Assembly: GCA_030272155.1 (NCBI GenBank)
Contig: CP126192.1
Coordinates: forward strand, 3,382,501-3,446,500
Direction of reading: 5' to 3'
From: Tetradesmus obliquus
Taxonomy: Eukaryota; Chlorophyta; Chlorophyceae; Sphaeropleales; Scenedesmaceae
DNA length: 64,000 bases
Shown: in pieces, positions 12,316 through 22,647 of the stretch
Layout: each line of letters starts with the position of its first letter
How positions within the stretch are numbered: position 1 is the stretch's first letter
Translations under genes and position numbers: made by a program
Notes under the pieces: generated by a model
What the model was told of the DNA's origin: nothing
The model's input: the letters and a program-made list of their open reading frames with translations, nothing else
Database searches by the model: none

Positions 12316-12829
12316 TCTGTGCTGTGCCTGGAGACTTCTGCTGCTGTACTGCACAGGTGTGCACCAATCGCATCAGCAGTAGTTGTAAGAGCTGTAAGTG
12401 ACCAAGGAGGTGTAAAGTAATCGTTTTATCACGAAAAGTGCTTGCGAACACCGCAGCAAGCCTGTGAAAAGCCACCTGTCAGGAACAGTTTATGCTGGTG
12501 AACCTCAAAGCTCGACACCATTGTCCACGCCTCGTGTAAAATTGAATCCTGGTCGAGATCGATGTGGAAATAATTCTGTCGGAGCCACTCACAGTCCCTG
12601 CTGCGAGGCAGTTTTGCCTGACGAGCTTTCTACTTTACAAGTGCTAAAAACGTATTGAGTCACCGTTTTAAGCCTGATCAAGAGTTTCTGGCGGGCGTCG
12701 ACCATACAGTCCTCCGGGAGCCGGCCAAGCTCAAGTGCGGGGGCCTTGCTGCCATCCCCGCGGCCTGCTGGGCCACGTAGCGGCCACACTGCAGCCGCTT
12801 TGAGGTGCTAGGCGCTCCCAGCAGCCACC
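12316..12829. promoter_or_regulatory. Shared divergent promoter region, FHA-RING and GNAT genes
   Basis: 514 bp separate two divergent start codons, so both promoters must lie here or in 5' UTR introns. The right end (about 12700-12829) is GC-rich and probably 5' UTR. No TATA box is evident. Confidence 0.5.
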
Positions 12830-15551
12830 ATGTCTACTGCTTGGGGCGAGCGCCTGGACAAGCTGCACGAGAGCAGGAAGCTGCTGTACACTCTGCCGGT
12901 TGATCAGTATCACGAGCTGCCTGGCAGGCCCAATGTGGTTTTCTCCATCAAAGACTACCGCGAGGACAAGGTCCAGGGCGCCCTTGAGTGCAGATCAGAC
13001 ATGCCCTTCCTGTTCAAGGCCTTTGAGACTGGTCAAATCGGCCCCAGGAGGCTGTCTCGCCTTGTGGGAGATAAGCCGCGCAACGCCACCATCCATGAAT
13101 ACCTTGACTGGACAGTCACCGGCGTTGAGGCAAAGCAGGAGGGCGAATACGTGAGTGCTGTAACTGCCCGACGGCCGGCAATGCTGAGTCGCACATGCTA
13201 CAGCCAGCTGCACAGCTGGCGGCACAGCTAGCGGCAGGACAGTGCGGGATCCCGCCATGCCTGCAGGCGCATAAAAGAACTTGTTGTCATCATTGAGGCT
13301 GCATGCTGCTGTCTCCGCAGCTGGCGCGGGCTGCAGCTGCCCGTGGCCATGTACTAGCCATACTTGCCGGTGCTCCACAGCCCAAGCCTGCATGACAGTT
13401 GCCAGACCAGCGCTGCGCAGCTGAAGCCTGCAGCTGCAGCTGTCTGCTGGCTCCTCCACCAGCACTGCGGCTTCACCACGCGCGCTCCCGCGCCGCGCTT
13501 GAACAGCCGGCGGCGCTGCCTGCTGGATCCCATCTCACCCTGGCTGTGCTGCCTGATGTGCTTGTCTGATGTGGCCTGTCTGCTGTGCTTGTGCTTGTCT
13601 GAATGTGGCTTGCAGGACTTCTCCGGCTTCCGGCTGCTGGTGCTGCTGCCGCGTGAGCGCGTGATGTGGCCGGCCCCTGGGCAGTACGACAAGCCGGAGC
13701 CCAAGAAGCACCCGCTGCTGGGCGCACCCCTGGACCCGCTGCCGGGTCTGCAGGTGCGGCGCGCTGCCTTTTTATAAACACGTTGGTTGATATTTATGCT
13801 GGTGCCGATCAATGAGCAGCTGTTGCTGGTGTAAATACGGCAAAGATACGTTTTTATGGCAAGTGTCATGATGATGACACCCCAATGTGAACGCCGCGCC
13901 TCATGAAACCAGCCCCTCACAGGCCACAAGCCCTGCATTGGTGTGCTGCTGCTGCTCGATAGCACCTTGGCATACCAATCTGATCCAAACCTGCCGTGGC
14001 GCTTTTGCCTGATGTCAGCTCCAACATACCATACCTGGCGTGTGGCTGCAGGTGAAGGGCAAGCCGCTGTCAGCCGCCACCATCCGCACAGGCCCCGGGT
14101 ACATCGAGGTGCCGTTTGTGGCCACGCACGAGAACAAGCGCGGGCGCGGCTTCGGGCGCTGCGTGGTGGAGGCCATCGAGGAGGTGGCGCGCGCCATGGG
14201 CATAAAGAAGCTGCTGCTGTGCAGGTGGGCTGTTATGCTGTTGCTGTAGCTGTAGTTGAGCAGCAGCATACCATGCAGCCCACCACTTGTTAACATCGGT
14301 TGCTTGCGGGGCATGGGCATTACGAACCTGCTGCTGTGCTGGTGCGCCGCAGGCATGCACTTTGTCCCTTGAGTATTTACCGGGCTGTGCATGTTGCAGA
14401 GTGCTTTGCTGTCTGCCGCATGCTGTGTGCTGAGTAAAACTGTTCCTCCAGGACAGCTGCGCGTCCTCTAGTAGCCGCCACTGACTTTGATATGTGCTGC
14501 CGCTGCTGGACGTGCTGCTGGCTGTGCTGTCTTTTTAATGTTTGCAGCACGCGGGAGGAGAGCGTGAGCAACACCTGGAAGCACCTGGGATTCCAGGAAT
14601 CAAACGAGGAGCAGCTAGCAGCATGGGACGTGGAGGACGGTGACCTGGTGCACATGCAGAACACGCTGCAGGTGCGGCAGATGCTTATGATGGCAGCTGT
14701 AGGGCAGCAGTAGGGGTAGCAGTTGTGCAATGGGCCAGACAGACAATCCATGCAGTTTTGTGGGCAGCGATCTGGCAGTCAGCAGCTGTCTGCACTCGCT
14801 GGATGCTTGCGCTGTACACGAGCAAAAAACCTGCTTGCATCGCTATGATATGCTGTGCCTGCTCTGTTGACGGCAGCCTGTGCAAGCAACCTCTCAACAA
14901 CTTCGCACATTGCCAGGCGCCATGCCCTTGATGCCGACTGTTCGAGCTGTGCTGCCTGTGCTGTGCTGTATGCTGCAGATGCACAAGGAGGTGCCGCCGC
15001 CGCGCGCGTGGCGGCCGCTGATCATCCGGCACCAGGCCTTTGTGGCGCGCGTGTACATGCCCGCAGACAAGCAGGCGCTGTCAGCAGGCCGGTCCCAGGC
15101 CATGCGGCCCGGCAGGCATGACATGGGCGCTATCTCCGGCTACAAAAGCAGCATGGCGACGAGTGTGGCCACAAACGGCAGCCTCAGCAATGCGAGCTAT
15201 GGCGGAGACGCGAATGGCGAGGAGCAGCAGCAGCAGCAGCAAGCCGGGCCGGTCGCGCTGGCAGATGGGGGTAGCAGCAGGCAGCCGCCGCAGCAGGTTG
15301 AGCAGCAGCAGGAGCAGCAGTCGCAGCCCATGCCTGAGGAGCAGCAGCAGCAGCAGGCGGAGCAGCAACCGGTAGAAGATGACGTCATGCTGATAGACCA
15401 GCCCAACCAGATAGACCAGCCGCAGTACCTGCTAGGGGGCGGCAGCATGGCAACTGCAGCTGCAGGCGATGCAATGCTGCTGCCGCTGGGAGGGCAGCAG
15501 CAGGCAGCAGAGCAGCAGCAGCAGGCAGGTGGCACCATGCTCCTAGGCTGA
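12830..15551 (+). CDS. GNAT-fold acetyltransferase-like protein with Gln-rich tail
   Basis: Five exons, 12830-13150, 13616-13753, 14052-14224, 14548-14671 and 14979-15551, close in phase to 442 aa. The ATG context GCAGCCACCATG supports the start. Residues about 150-250 resemble a GNAT core: GPGYIEVPFVATHENKRGRG, then FGRCVVEAIEEVARAMGIKK and LLLCS. RGRGFG is the acetyl-CoA loop pattern R-x-x-G-x-G. TWKHLGF follows, typical of the last GNAT strands. The spacing recalls the acetyltransferase part of plant IDM1-like nuclear proteins, but no PHD finger is present. The first 107 residues (MSTAWGERLDKLHESRKLLY onward) match nothing I recognise. The tail from about residue 300 is Gln-rich with an acidic MLIDQPNQIDQPQ stretch. 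Substrate unknown; a role on histones is only a guess. Confidence 0.78.
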
Positions 15552-16692
15552 GAGGGAGCGCCGATCTGTTTCATGCGGAACACTCCTTGCAACCATTGCA
15601 GAGTGCTGTAGTACAGTAGCAGCCTGTCGTGTGGCATGCGGCCTTGCACATTTTCCCTGCAGTGTCAGCCGCTGCATTGTCCACACAGCAAGGCATGTAC
15701 ATTCTAGGTAGGCACGACAGGCAGTGTTTGCGGTAGTGGAAGCAGGCAGTGCGGTTTTACCCATATTCTGCTCAGTTCGTTTGTAGGCAGCAGAACATTT
15801 GGCAGCTTGCTGTGTTGTAGGTTGAGCGAGGTAGTTGGGCGGCAAGGCAGTGTCGCTGTCAGTCAGCGGCATGCCACTCGCTTTGCATGCCTCCTGTCGG
15901 CGACGTTGGTGCGGTTGTGGTGTCTACCCACTTGCCGACACTGTATTTTGGGGCTAAATTCTTTCCGGGACGTGCATGCTACGCTGCACGTCATGCAGGA
16001 CCCTGGCCAGCTGCTCTGGCTGTCTCTGGGTGCGCCCAGGCGTACTGTCCCAGGGCCCAGGGAGGTCCTTTGCCATCTTTCCGCTGTTAGCTGCAGTGCG
16101 GCAGCATGCCTGGTGATGGGGTTGCAGCAGCCCATGCTGCACCCATGCCTATAACTGTACCTTGGACGTGAACCTGCTGCATTGGCTGAGTGCACCTGGC
16201 TGCTGTCATTGTGCGGTCCAAGCGCCATTTGGCTGACTGGTTCAAAGGGTGATGGAAGGGATCTCCACCACCCAACATGGGTGCTGTGATCATCTGTGTC
16301 ATTGTCAGCTCACAACGTGTGAATCTGGAGCCGTGTGACTGTTGTGGAGACATACGCATATGCTGAAGTCCAGCTGAACAGCCTCTGAGGGTGCGGCCAG
16401 GCCAGGGTGCCTTGTATGCGCTGACAGCGCATACGATTGAACGCAGCAGTAATGCTGGTGAGCTAGGTTAGGACAAATCCGCCGGCGTTGGCACAGGTTA
16501 CAAATGAGTGTCATCAGGCGCCGTGTTATCGACTGGCTTGGCTTGGCTGGCTTCAAGGGAGCAAAAGCACCCATGCAGGCCTGCACAGCCAGGGCAGGCC
16601 CGCACCTTCCCGCACCACAAATCCGCTGTGCAATTACGGCGTTGAGATGGCGAAACCCCTGGGTTGCCAGTTTTTATTAGCTCAAACGATAC
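15552..16692. other. Intergenic, no gene supported
   Basis: 3' flank of the GNAT gene and left flank of the beta-helix array. Both strands hold only short open frames without domain signatures. Repeat-family sequence becomes recognisable from about 16690. Confidence 0.6.
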
Positions 16693-16776
16693 GTAACACC
16701 AGTAACCTTGAGAACGGTGCCTTGAAGGACGTAAGCTTACGTTTCAGGAGGGGCGTAACCTGAGGGGCGTAACCAT
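16690..16776 (+). promoter_or_regulatory. Conserved upstream block, unit A
   Basis: Carries the family's paired GGGGCGTAACC motif, here directly joined to the middle of the coding region. The block runs into the ATG at 16775. Confidence 0.55.
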
Positions 16777-17422
16777 GTGCCTGTCCGCTGGCGGGGCAGT
16801 GAGCACGCGCAACAGCTCGCTGCTGTTCAGAGGTGGCTTGGATGTTGTTGGGAATGCGGCTCCTCGAGGCGGCGGGATGTTCCTTGACGACTCGTCGCTG
16901 TGGGTGCAGGGCGGCCGCTTGTTGTGCCAAGACAATGTCGCAGTGCGTCAGGGCGGCTGTATGTACGCTATCGGCTCAGGTTGGGACGGAGCGCCATGGA
17001 AGCGTGGGTCCGTCATACTGTGGGACAGCATGTCTTCGTGTGTGCAGAAAAACAGCGCGTCCAACGCTACAGGTCCACCAGGAAACAGCTTGTACATGCA
17101 CCTGAGTAAAGGCTTCACCGGCACGTGCCTGGCAGCGGTGGCTATTGTTGACAGCAAGGTGAACTTTGTCGGGTCGGGTCACATGTTTGGCAACAACCAC
17201 TCACCGGCTGGCACCACCAGCTGTGACATCGTTGCATTCACGGGGTTGCCAGATGGGCGGCCCAGTGACGGCGACACCAGCTTCAGCTGCAATGGTGCAC
17301 AAAAGCGCTCCATCGGGGCTTACAACATTGCAGGGGACGTGTGTGGCAGCAGCTGCACAGGCAACAACTGCACATGCGCATCGCCCGTTGAGTGGTCGGC
17401 GGCAGCATGCAAGTGCATGTGA
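16775..17422 (+). pseudogene. 5'-truncated beta-helix family copy (unit A)
   Basis: An intact 215-codon frame corresponds to the last third of the family protein: GGAVSTRNSSLLFRGGLDVV, RQGGCMYA, NNSASN-like QKNSASN, FVGSGHMFGNNHSPAG, and the C-terminal cysteine motif CGSSCTGNNCTC. It lacks signal peptide, exons 1-3 and the first part of exon 4, because the conserved upstream block is fused directly to exon 4 by a deletion. Its ATG is the one that begins a short upstream ORF in units C and D. Without a secretion signal it cannot act like its siblings; it may be a transcribed remnant or a short cytosolic product. TGTAA lies 269 bp beyond the stop. I call it a pseudogene because of the missing 5' two-thirds, although the frame is open. 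Confidence 0.75.
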
Positions 17423-17690
17423 GCTTGGTGCTTGATTCTGAGCTGGGCGTATGCTTGAGTCTGGGCTGGGGAGTTGGGGGGCTGCGCAGCGAGGTATACC
17501 TTGCTGTGACCTGACTGGTGATCACAGAGTGACAAGGCGCGTGTTCCCTGGTGCACTGTTTGCTGTGAGGCGTCACTCAAGCACAGTGGTCCAGGCACTT
17601 TCTGCAAAGCCTGCCAGTGTGTCATTGCGTTTGGACCGCCTGATGCAAAGCAGGTGGATCAAAGCCGCTCGGTTGTTGACAGAGATTGCA

Positions 17691-17695
17691 TGTAA
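17691..17695 (+). terminator. TGTAA poly(A)-type signal, unit A
   Basis: TGTAA, the usual poly(A) signal in chlorophycean algae, lies in the conserved 3' flank. The equivalent stretch has changed in unit C. Confidence 0.45.
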
Positions 17696-18177
17696 GCGTG
17701 TGAGGCTGTGAGAAAAGCAGTTTTCTTGCCGCAACTTGGGCCCAGTTGGTGAGCAACCCCTGGCCCCAGTGAGAACCGACAAGTGCAGCCGCCAGTGACT
17801 CTTGTTAGTCCAGGGTGTTGCCTTTGGCCAGGAGAGGCTCTGAACATGTGGTGTGTTATGGCATGCCTGACACGCGTTGTGTTGTACAAGTTCATTGATG
17901 ATGTCTGCCAGCACGTTAGCCTAAAGTTGCCAACGGTTGGCTGATGCTGTGCTCCAGCACACGTTGCAGCGCAACAATGCACCCCACCAATGCCTAGGCA
18001 CTGTAAGTTGGATAAATTTGTCAAACGCGACAACTTGTAGCAGTGCAGCGGCGTGATGCTGCGGGAACCGGAGATGGTGCTCACTGTTACTGTCTGTGAC
18101 AGACACTGGAGCAGGCAGTGAGCCTGAATTGACTGGCTCGCTGACAATAGTATATGTAAGTCACAGTTAATGCAATT

Positions 18178-18280
18178 AACATTGAGAACGGTGTCATGAA
18201 GGGCGTAAGCTGACGTGTCAGGAGGGGCGTAACCTGAGGGGCGTAACCATCTGCCTGCCCTATGGGTGCTAAACGGCATT
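18178..18280 (+). promoter_or_regulatory. Conserved upstream block, unit B
   Basis: Two GGGGCGTAACC elements separated by TGA lie about 250 bp before the start codon. The ATG that opens the short upstream ORF in C and D is ATC here. Confidence 0.5.
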
Positions 18281-18467
18281 ACGGTGCCGCGCCATAGTAC
18301 ATGCAACGTGGCAGACGCTGAGTGTCTGTAAAGTGATGCTGCTTATCACCATCTGTGCTGTCAAGAGTGCTGCTGCTGTGACAACGTACTTGGAGCAAAC
18401 CTGCAAGCTGCGCTGCAGACCGTGTCCGTGCATTCGGTTCAGCGACACAGCGATTACGAAGAACAAC

Positions 18468-21400
18468 ATGAATGCGATGCAGCTTTGTCAACGATCCTGC
18501 CTCCTCGCAGCACTTCTGCTGTGTGCTTGCAAGCTGTGTGCTTGCCAGCAGCATGCTGTGCAGCTTGAGGCTACATCTGCAAGTGCTGCCTGCCCCAGCA
18601 GCACTGCCATCCACATAACAAGCCCTGATGCACCGCTGATATTCACTCCTGGTCTTAACTACAAGCTGGGACCAGGCACCTACACCATGGCTGCTGCTAT
18701 TGCCCTGTCAGCTGGCAAGACGCTCTGTATCGTTGGCAGTGCCAGCCAGCCAACCATTGTGCTGCCCCCCAGGAGCACCACAGGCACTTCAAAATCCAGC
18801 AAGCTGCACTTCCTGCTGCAGGGAGGCCGGCTGCTCCTCACCAACATCACGCTGTCAGGGCACCTGCAGGGCCCACAGCTGGGAGGCGGCGGCATTGTGT
18901 TCATGGGCAACAATAGTAACAGCAGTGGCAGCAGCAACGGAACGCCTCAAGGCTCTGGATCCGTGCTGGCCACAGACAGGGTGACATTCAGGTGACAGCG
19001 TTTGCTGTATGTGCAGGTGCAGAAAAAAGTGCATGTATGCTGCTACTATGCATGAGTGCAATTTGTCAGGTTGAGGCTTTCGCAGGCAGCAGTGGCATGG
19101 TGCTGGTTGTCTGTTGCAGCAAAATGAGCCGCATGGTCTTGTCATAAACTCTCATTGCGGATTTAACTGTTGTGCCATGCAGCCGCATCAGCCCCAGGGC
19201 TGTCGCCAACACTGGAGACCCCACAGCTGTCCTCTCGTTCAAGGACACCTCCTTCCTCAACAACAGTCACGCCAGCAGCATTGACTGCCACCACGAGCTA
19301 TGGCGGCGCCGTCAAACCGAAAGAGGGGTGTCCGGTGGTGCACAGCCCCAACAAAGAGTTGACGTGATAGTATGCTACACTCGACAGGTGTGCATGACAG
19401 GCATGCATGCATGTGCTGCGCATCTGTACACCCATTCAAATGCTAATGGTGACGACACCCAACCATGCGGCATACACAAGCCAGCCGCAACAGTAAGCTG
19501 AATGGCATGACATCATTGTGCGTCATGACGCAGTACAACTCACCCTGCCACAGATTCAGCCAAGCTGCCTGCAAGCCAGCAAGCACGATGCAGCTCATGG
19601 CTGCTGCACAGTAAAGCAGCCTAGCCAGGGCCACTCAGCAAGCACATGCACGGCATGCATGCAGAGGCCCGGGTAGTGTTCCTGCACAAGCAAGGCATGT
19701 CAGTGTGCAATGAAGGTGCGCAACTTGCTGCCTGCATGATGCCCTTGGTACTCTAGATCCGCTATCTTACATGTGCATGCTGCGGCGTCTGATGCTGCAG
19801 GATGAGGTAGGCGCTGCAGGCCTGACCACTGTCTCCAACGCCTCCTTCTCCGGCACGACTCGCTTCATCGGCAACGAGTGGGGAGCACTGCAAAGCAGGT
19901 AACACAAAGCTCACAGCGGCTGCGAGCCAGCCTGTGCTTAGGTGCGGCCGGGCATGTAGCATGAATGATGCGCTGTGTGACGTACATCGCTGAGCTGTGC
20001 CAAGCATGATAGCCGCTACCCTGAGGCAGCACAGCGCCAGCTGCTGCAGCAAAGACAGGCATGCTGTGCGCGTGTCCTTGCAAGACAGAACTCACAACAG
20101 TGCACTGACTTGTCACCAGATAAGCTTATGCCTCACAGTATACCTACACTGTTTGCATTTGCAGGGGAGGCTGCTCATCGTGTCCCATACAGGTTTGTTG
20201 GGAATGCATTTCGCAGCACATCAGTGACAGCCCAATCGCAGTCACGTTTGGCGGGCCACTTGTGATGCAAGACAACTCAATGCCAATCAATGACATTCAG
20301 CCCTACACCTCCAACACAACGGGCAAGGCAATAGCGCTTCAACTGGGCCCCTGTGTACAGGCCATAAACACACTGCTGCTGGTGAAGGGGCCAACCACCA
20401 TAATTGGGCACATGCAGGGTGCTGTTTACATGGAGCGAGGCACAGCCCAGTTCCTTGGGGCATTCACAGCAAGAAACAACCAGGGTATAATGCTGCGGCT
20501 CAGATATGTACGGGCAAGTTTTCACAGCAGCTTTGTTTGTGATCAAGACAAAAGGCCATCTCAAGCCGTACCCGCACCAAGCACGGAGCTGAGTACAGTA
20601 TGCATTTCAGCATTGAGGTCGAACCTGGACTTCCGTGGCACAGTGACGGCAACCAACAACCTATGCACTGAGAATCCCCCTGTCTTGGACTGTTCTTCGA
20701 GTGATGTACGCTTCAGGCGCCATGCACAGTTTGCAGGCAATGCTCACAAACACACCTGGAGTATATACCTGCAGGCATCTGGTGCGGCCAGCGATGGAGA
20801 CTCAGCTGGCGGTGCTTGGCACGTACGGGACTGCAGGATAGTAGCTGATAAGCGGGTTGGCTTCTACAACAACACCGCAATCGCGGTTACACCAGGCAAC
20901 GTCACGTACGGCGCCGGAGGCGCGGTGAGCGCGGACAACAGCTCGCTCGTGTTCAAAGGTGGCTTAGAGGTTGTGGGCAACGAAGCTCCCCGCGGCGGCG
21001 GGCTGTTTCTTGTTGGCTCTTTCTTGAAGGTATCAGGCGGCAGCTTTGTGTGCCGGGACAATGTTGCAGCGCGCCAGGGCGGCTGCATGTATGCTATGGG
21101 CCCACTTTATGACATGACTCAGAATCCACCGCCATGGGGGCTTGGGTCTGTCATTCTGTGGAGCAGCACGTCTTCATGTGTGCAGAACAACAGTGCGTCC
21201 AACCTGACAGGTACGGAATTCGATGACAATGGCACGTATAATCGTTACCAAGACCTAAGTTACGGCGTCACTGGCCCCTGCCTGGCAGCGTTGGCTATTG
21301 TTGACAGCAGAGTCAACTTTGTTGGGTCAGGTCACATGTTTGGCAACAACCACTCGCCGCCTGGCAGCACCAGCTGTGACATAGCTGCTTTCAGAGGGCC

Positions 21401-21590
21401 AGGCAGGGGGTACGTATCCGGCATTGTAATCAATGCCAGTGAGACCAGCTTCGCCTGCAACGGTGCACAGAAGCGACCCATTGGGGCTTACAACATTGGA
21501 GGGGATGTGTGTGGCAGCAGCTGCACTGGCAACAACTGCACATGCGCATTGCCCGCTGAGTGGTCGTCGGCAGCATGCATGTGCATGTGA
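18468..21590 (+). CDS. Secreted Pmp-like right-handed beta-helix protein, unit B
   Basis: Four exons, 18468-18991, 19183-19387, 19801-19898 and 20165-21590, close in phase to 750 aa. An N-terminal signal peptide (CLLAALLLCACKLCACQQ) suggests secretion or wall/surface location. The next 170 residues have a pectin-lyase-like start: LGPGTYTMAAAIALSAGKTL, then CIVGSASQPTIVLPP. Repeated short turns follow, such as SFKDTSFLNNSHASS, FKGGLEVVGNEAPRGGG and FVGSGHMFGNNHS. These recall the FxxN and GGA motifs of polymorphic membrane (Pmp) and other beta-helix repeats. Cysteines cluster at the C-terminus (CGSSCTGNNCTC). Many NxS/T sites suggest N-glycosylation. No catalytic residues are recognised, so adhesion, wall structure or sugar binding are all possible. 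It is the most intact family member. Confidence 0.82.
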
Positions 21591-21853
21591 GCTTGGTGCT
21601 GGCGTATGCTTGAGTCTGAGGTGGGAAAGTGGGGGACTGCGCAGTAAGGTATCAATGCTGTGACCTGACTGGTGATTGCAGGATCACAAGGCACGTTTGT
21701 CTTAGTGCACTGATTGTTGTGAGGTGAAGCTCGCGCACAGTGGCCCAGGCACTTTTGCCAAGCCTGCCAGTGTGTCATTGCACGTTCTGGACGTACCTGA
21801 TGCAAAGCATGTTGAATAAAGCCGCCAGCTGTTAACAGATATTGCATTTTGCT

Positions 21854-21858
21854 TGTAA
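21854..21858 (+). terminator. TGTAA poly(A)-type signal, unit B
   Basis: TGTAA lies 264 bp after the stop of unit B, at the position matching that of unit A. Confidence 0.45.
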
Positions 21859-22362
21859 GCGTGCGAGGCTGTGAGATGAGCGGTTTTCTTGCCTGAGTGG
21901 TGAGCAATGCCTGGCCCCAGTGAGAACTGTCAAGTGCAGCCGCCAGTGACTCTTGCTGGTCCAGGGTTTTGTCCTTTGGCCAGGAAAGGTTGTGGATATG
22001 TGGTATTTTTTGGTGTGTCTGGCACGTGTTGTGTTATGCAAGTAGTGATGAACCTTGCCAGCACTAATGCTAAGTACTTAGTGCTACTCAGTACTCAGTT
22101 GCAATTGGCTGATGCTGTAATGTATGACGCAACAACGCTGATGCTGTGCTCCAGCACACGTTGCGGCGCAACAGTGCACCCCACCATCGCCTAGGCACTG
22201 CACAATGGAGAGTGTGTCAAACGCGACAGCAGTGCAGTGGCGTGATGCTGCGGAAAGCCGGCAATAGTTATGGTGTACTTCACAGAAACTGGAGCAGGCG
22301 ATGAGCCTGAATTGACTCGTTTGCTAAAGTACTACATGCAAATGACACATAATGCAACATAC

Positions 22363-22460
22363 ATTGAGAACAGTGTCGTGAAGGCCGTGAGCTTACGTGT
22401 CAGGAGGGGCGTAACCTGAGGGGGCGTAACCATGTGCCTGTCCTTTGGGTGCTGAAGGCA
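22363..22460 (+). promoter_or_regulatory. Conserved upstream block, unit C
   Basis: Paired GGGGCGTAACC elements, as in B and D, end in ATG at 22432. Confidence 0.5.
22432..22455 (+). CDS. Short upstream ORF, unit C
   Basis: Seven codons (MCLSFGC) and a stop, placed before the main start at 22648 and also present in unit D. If it is in the mRNA it could reduce translation of the main frame; whether it is transcribed is unknown. Confidence 0.3.
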   Translation: MCLSFGC

Positions 22461-22647
22461 TTGCGATGACGCGCCATAGTACATGCAACGCGACGAACGC
22501 TGAATGTTATTTGTGATGCTGCGTATCACCAGCTGTGCTGTCAAGAGTGCTGCTGCTGTGACAATCGTACTGTGGCAAACCTGCAAGCTGCGCTGCAGAC
22601 CGTGTCCGTGCAATAGGTGTAGCGACACAGCAACTACGAAGAACGAC

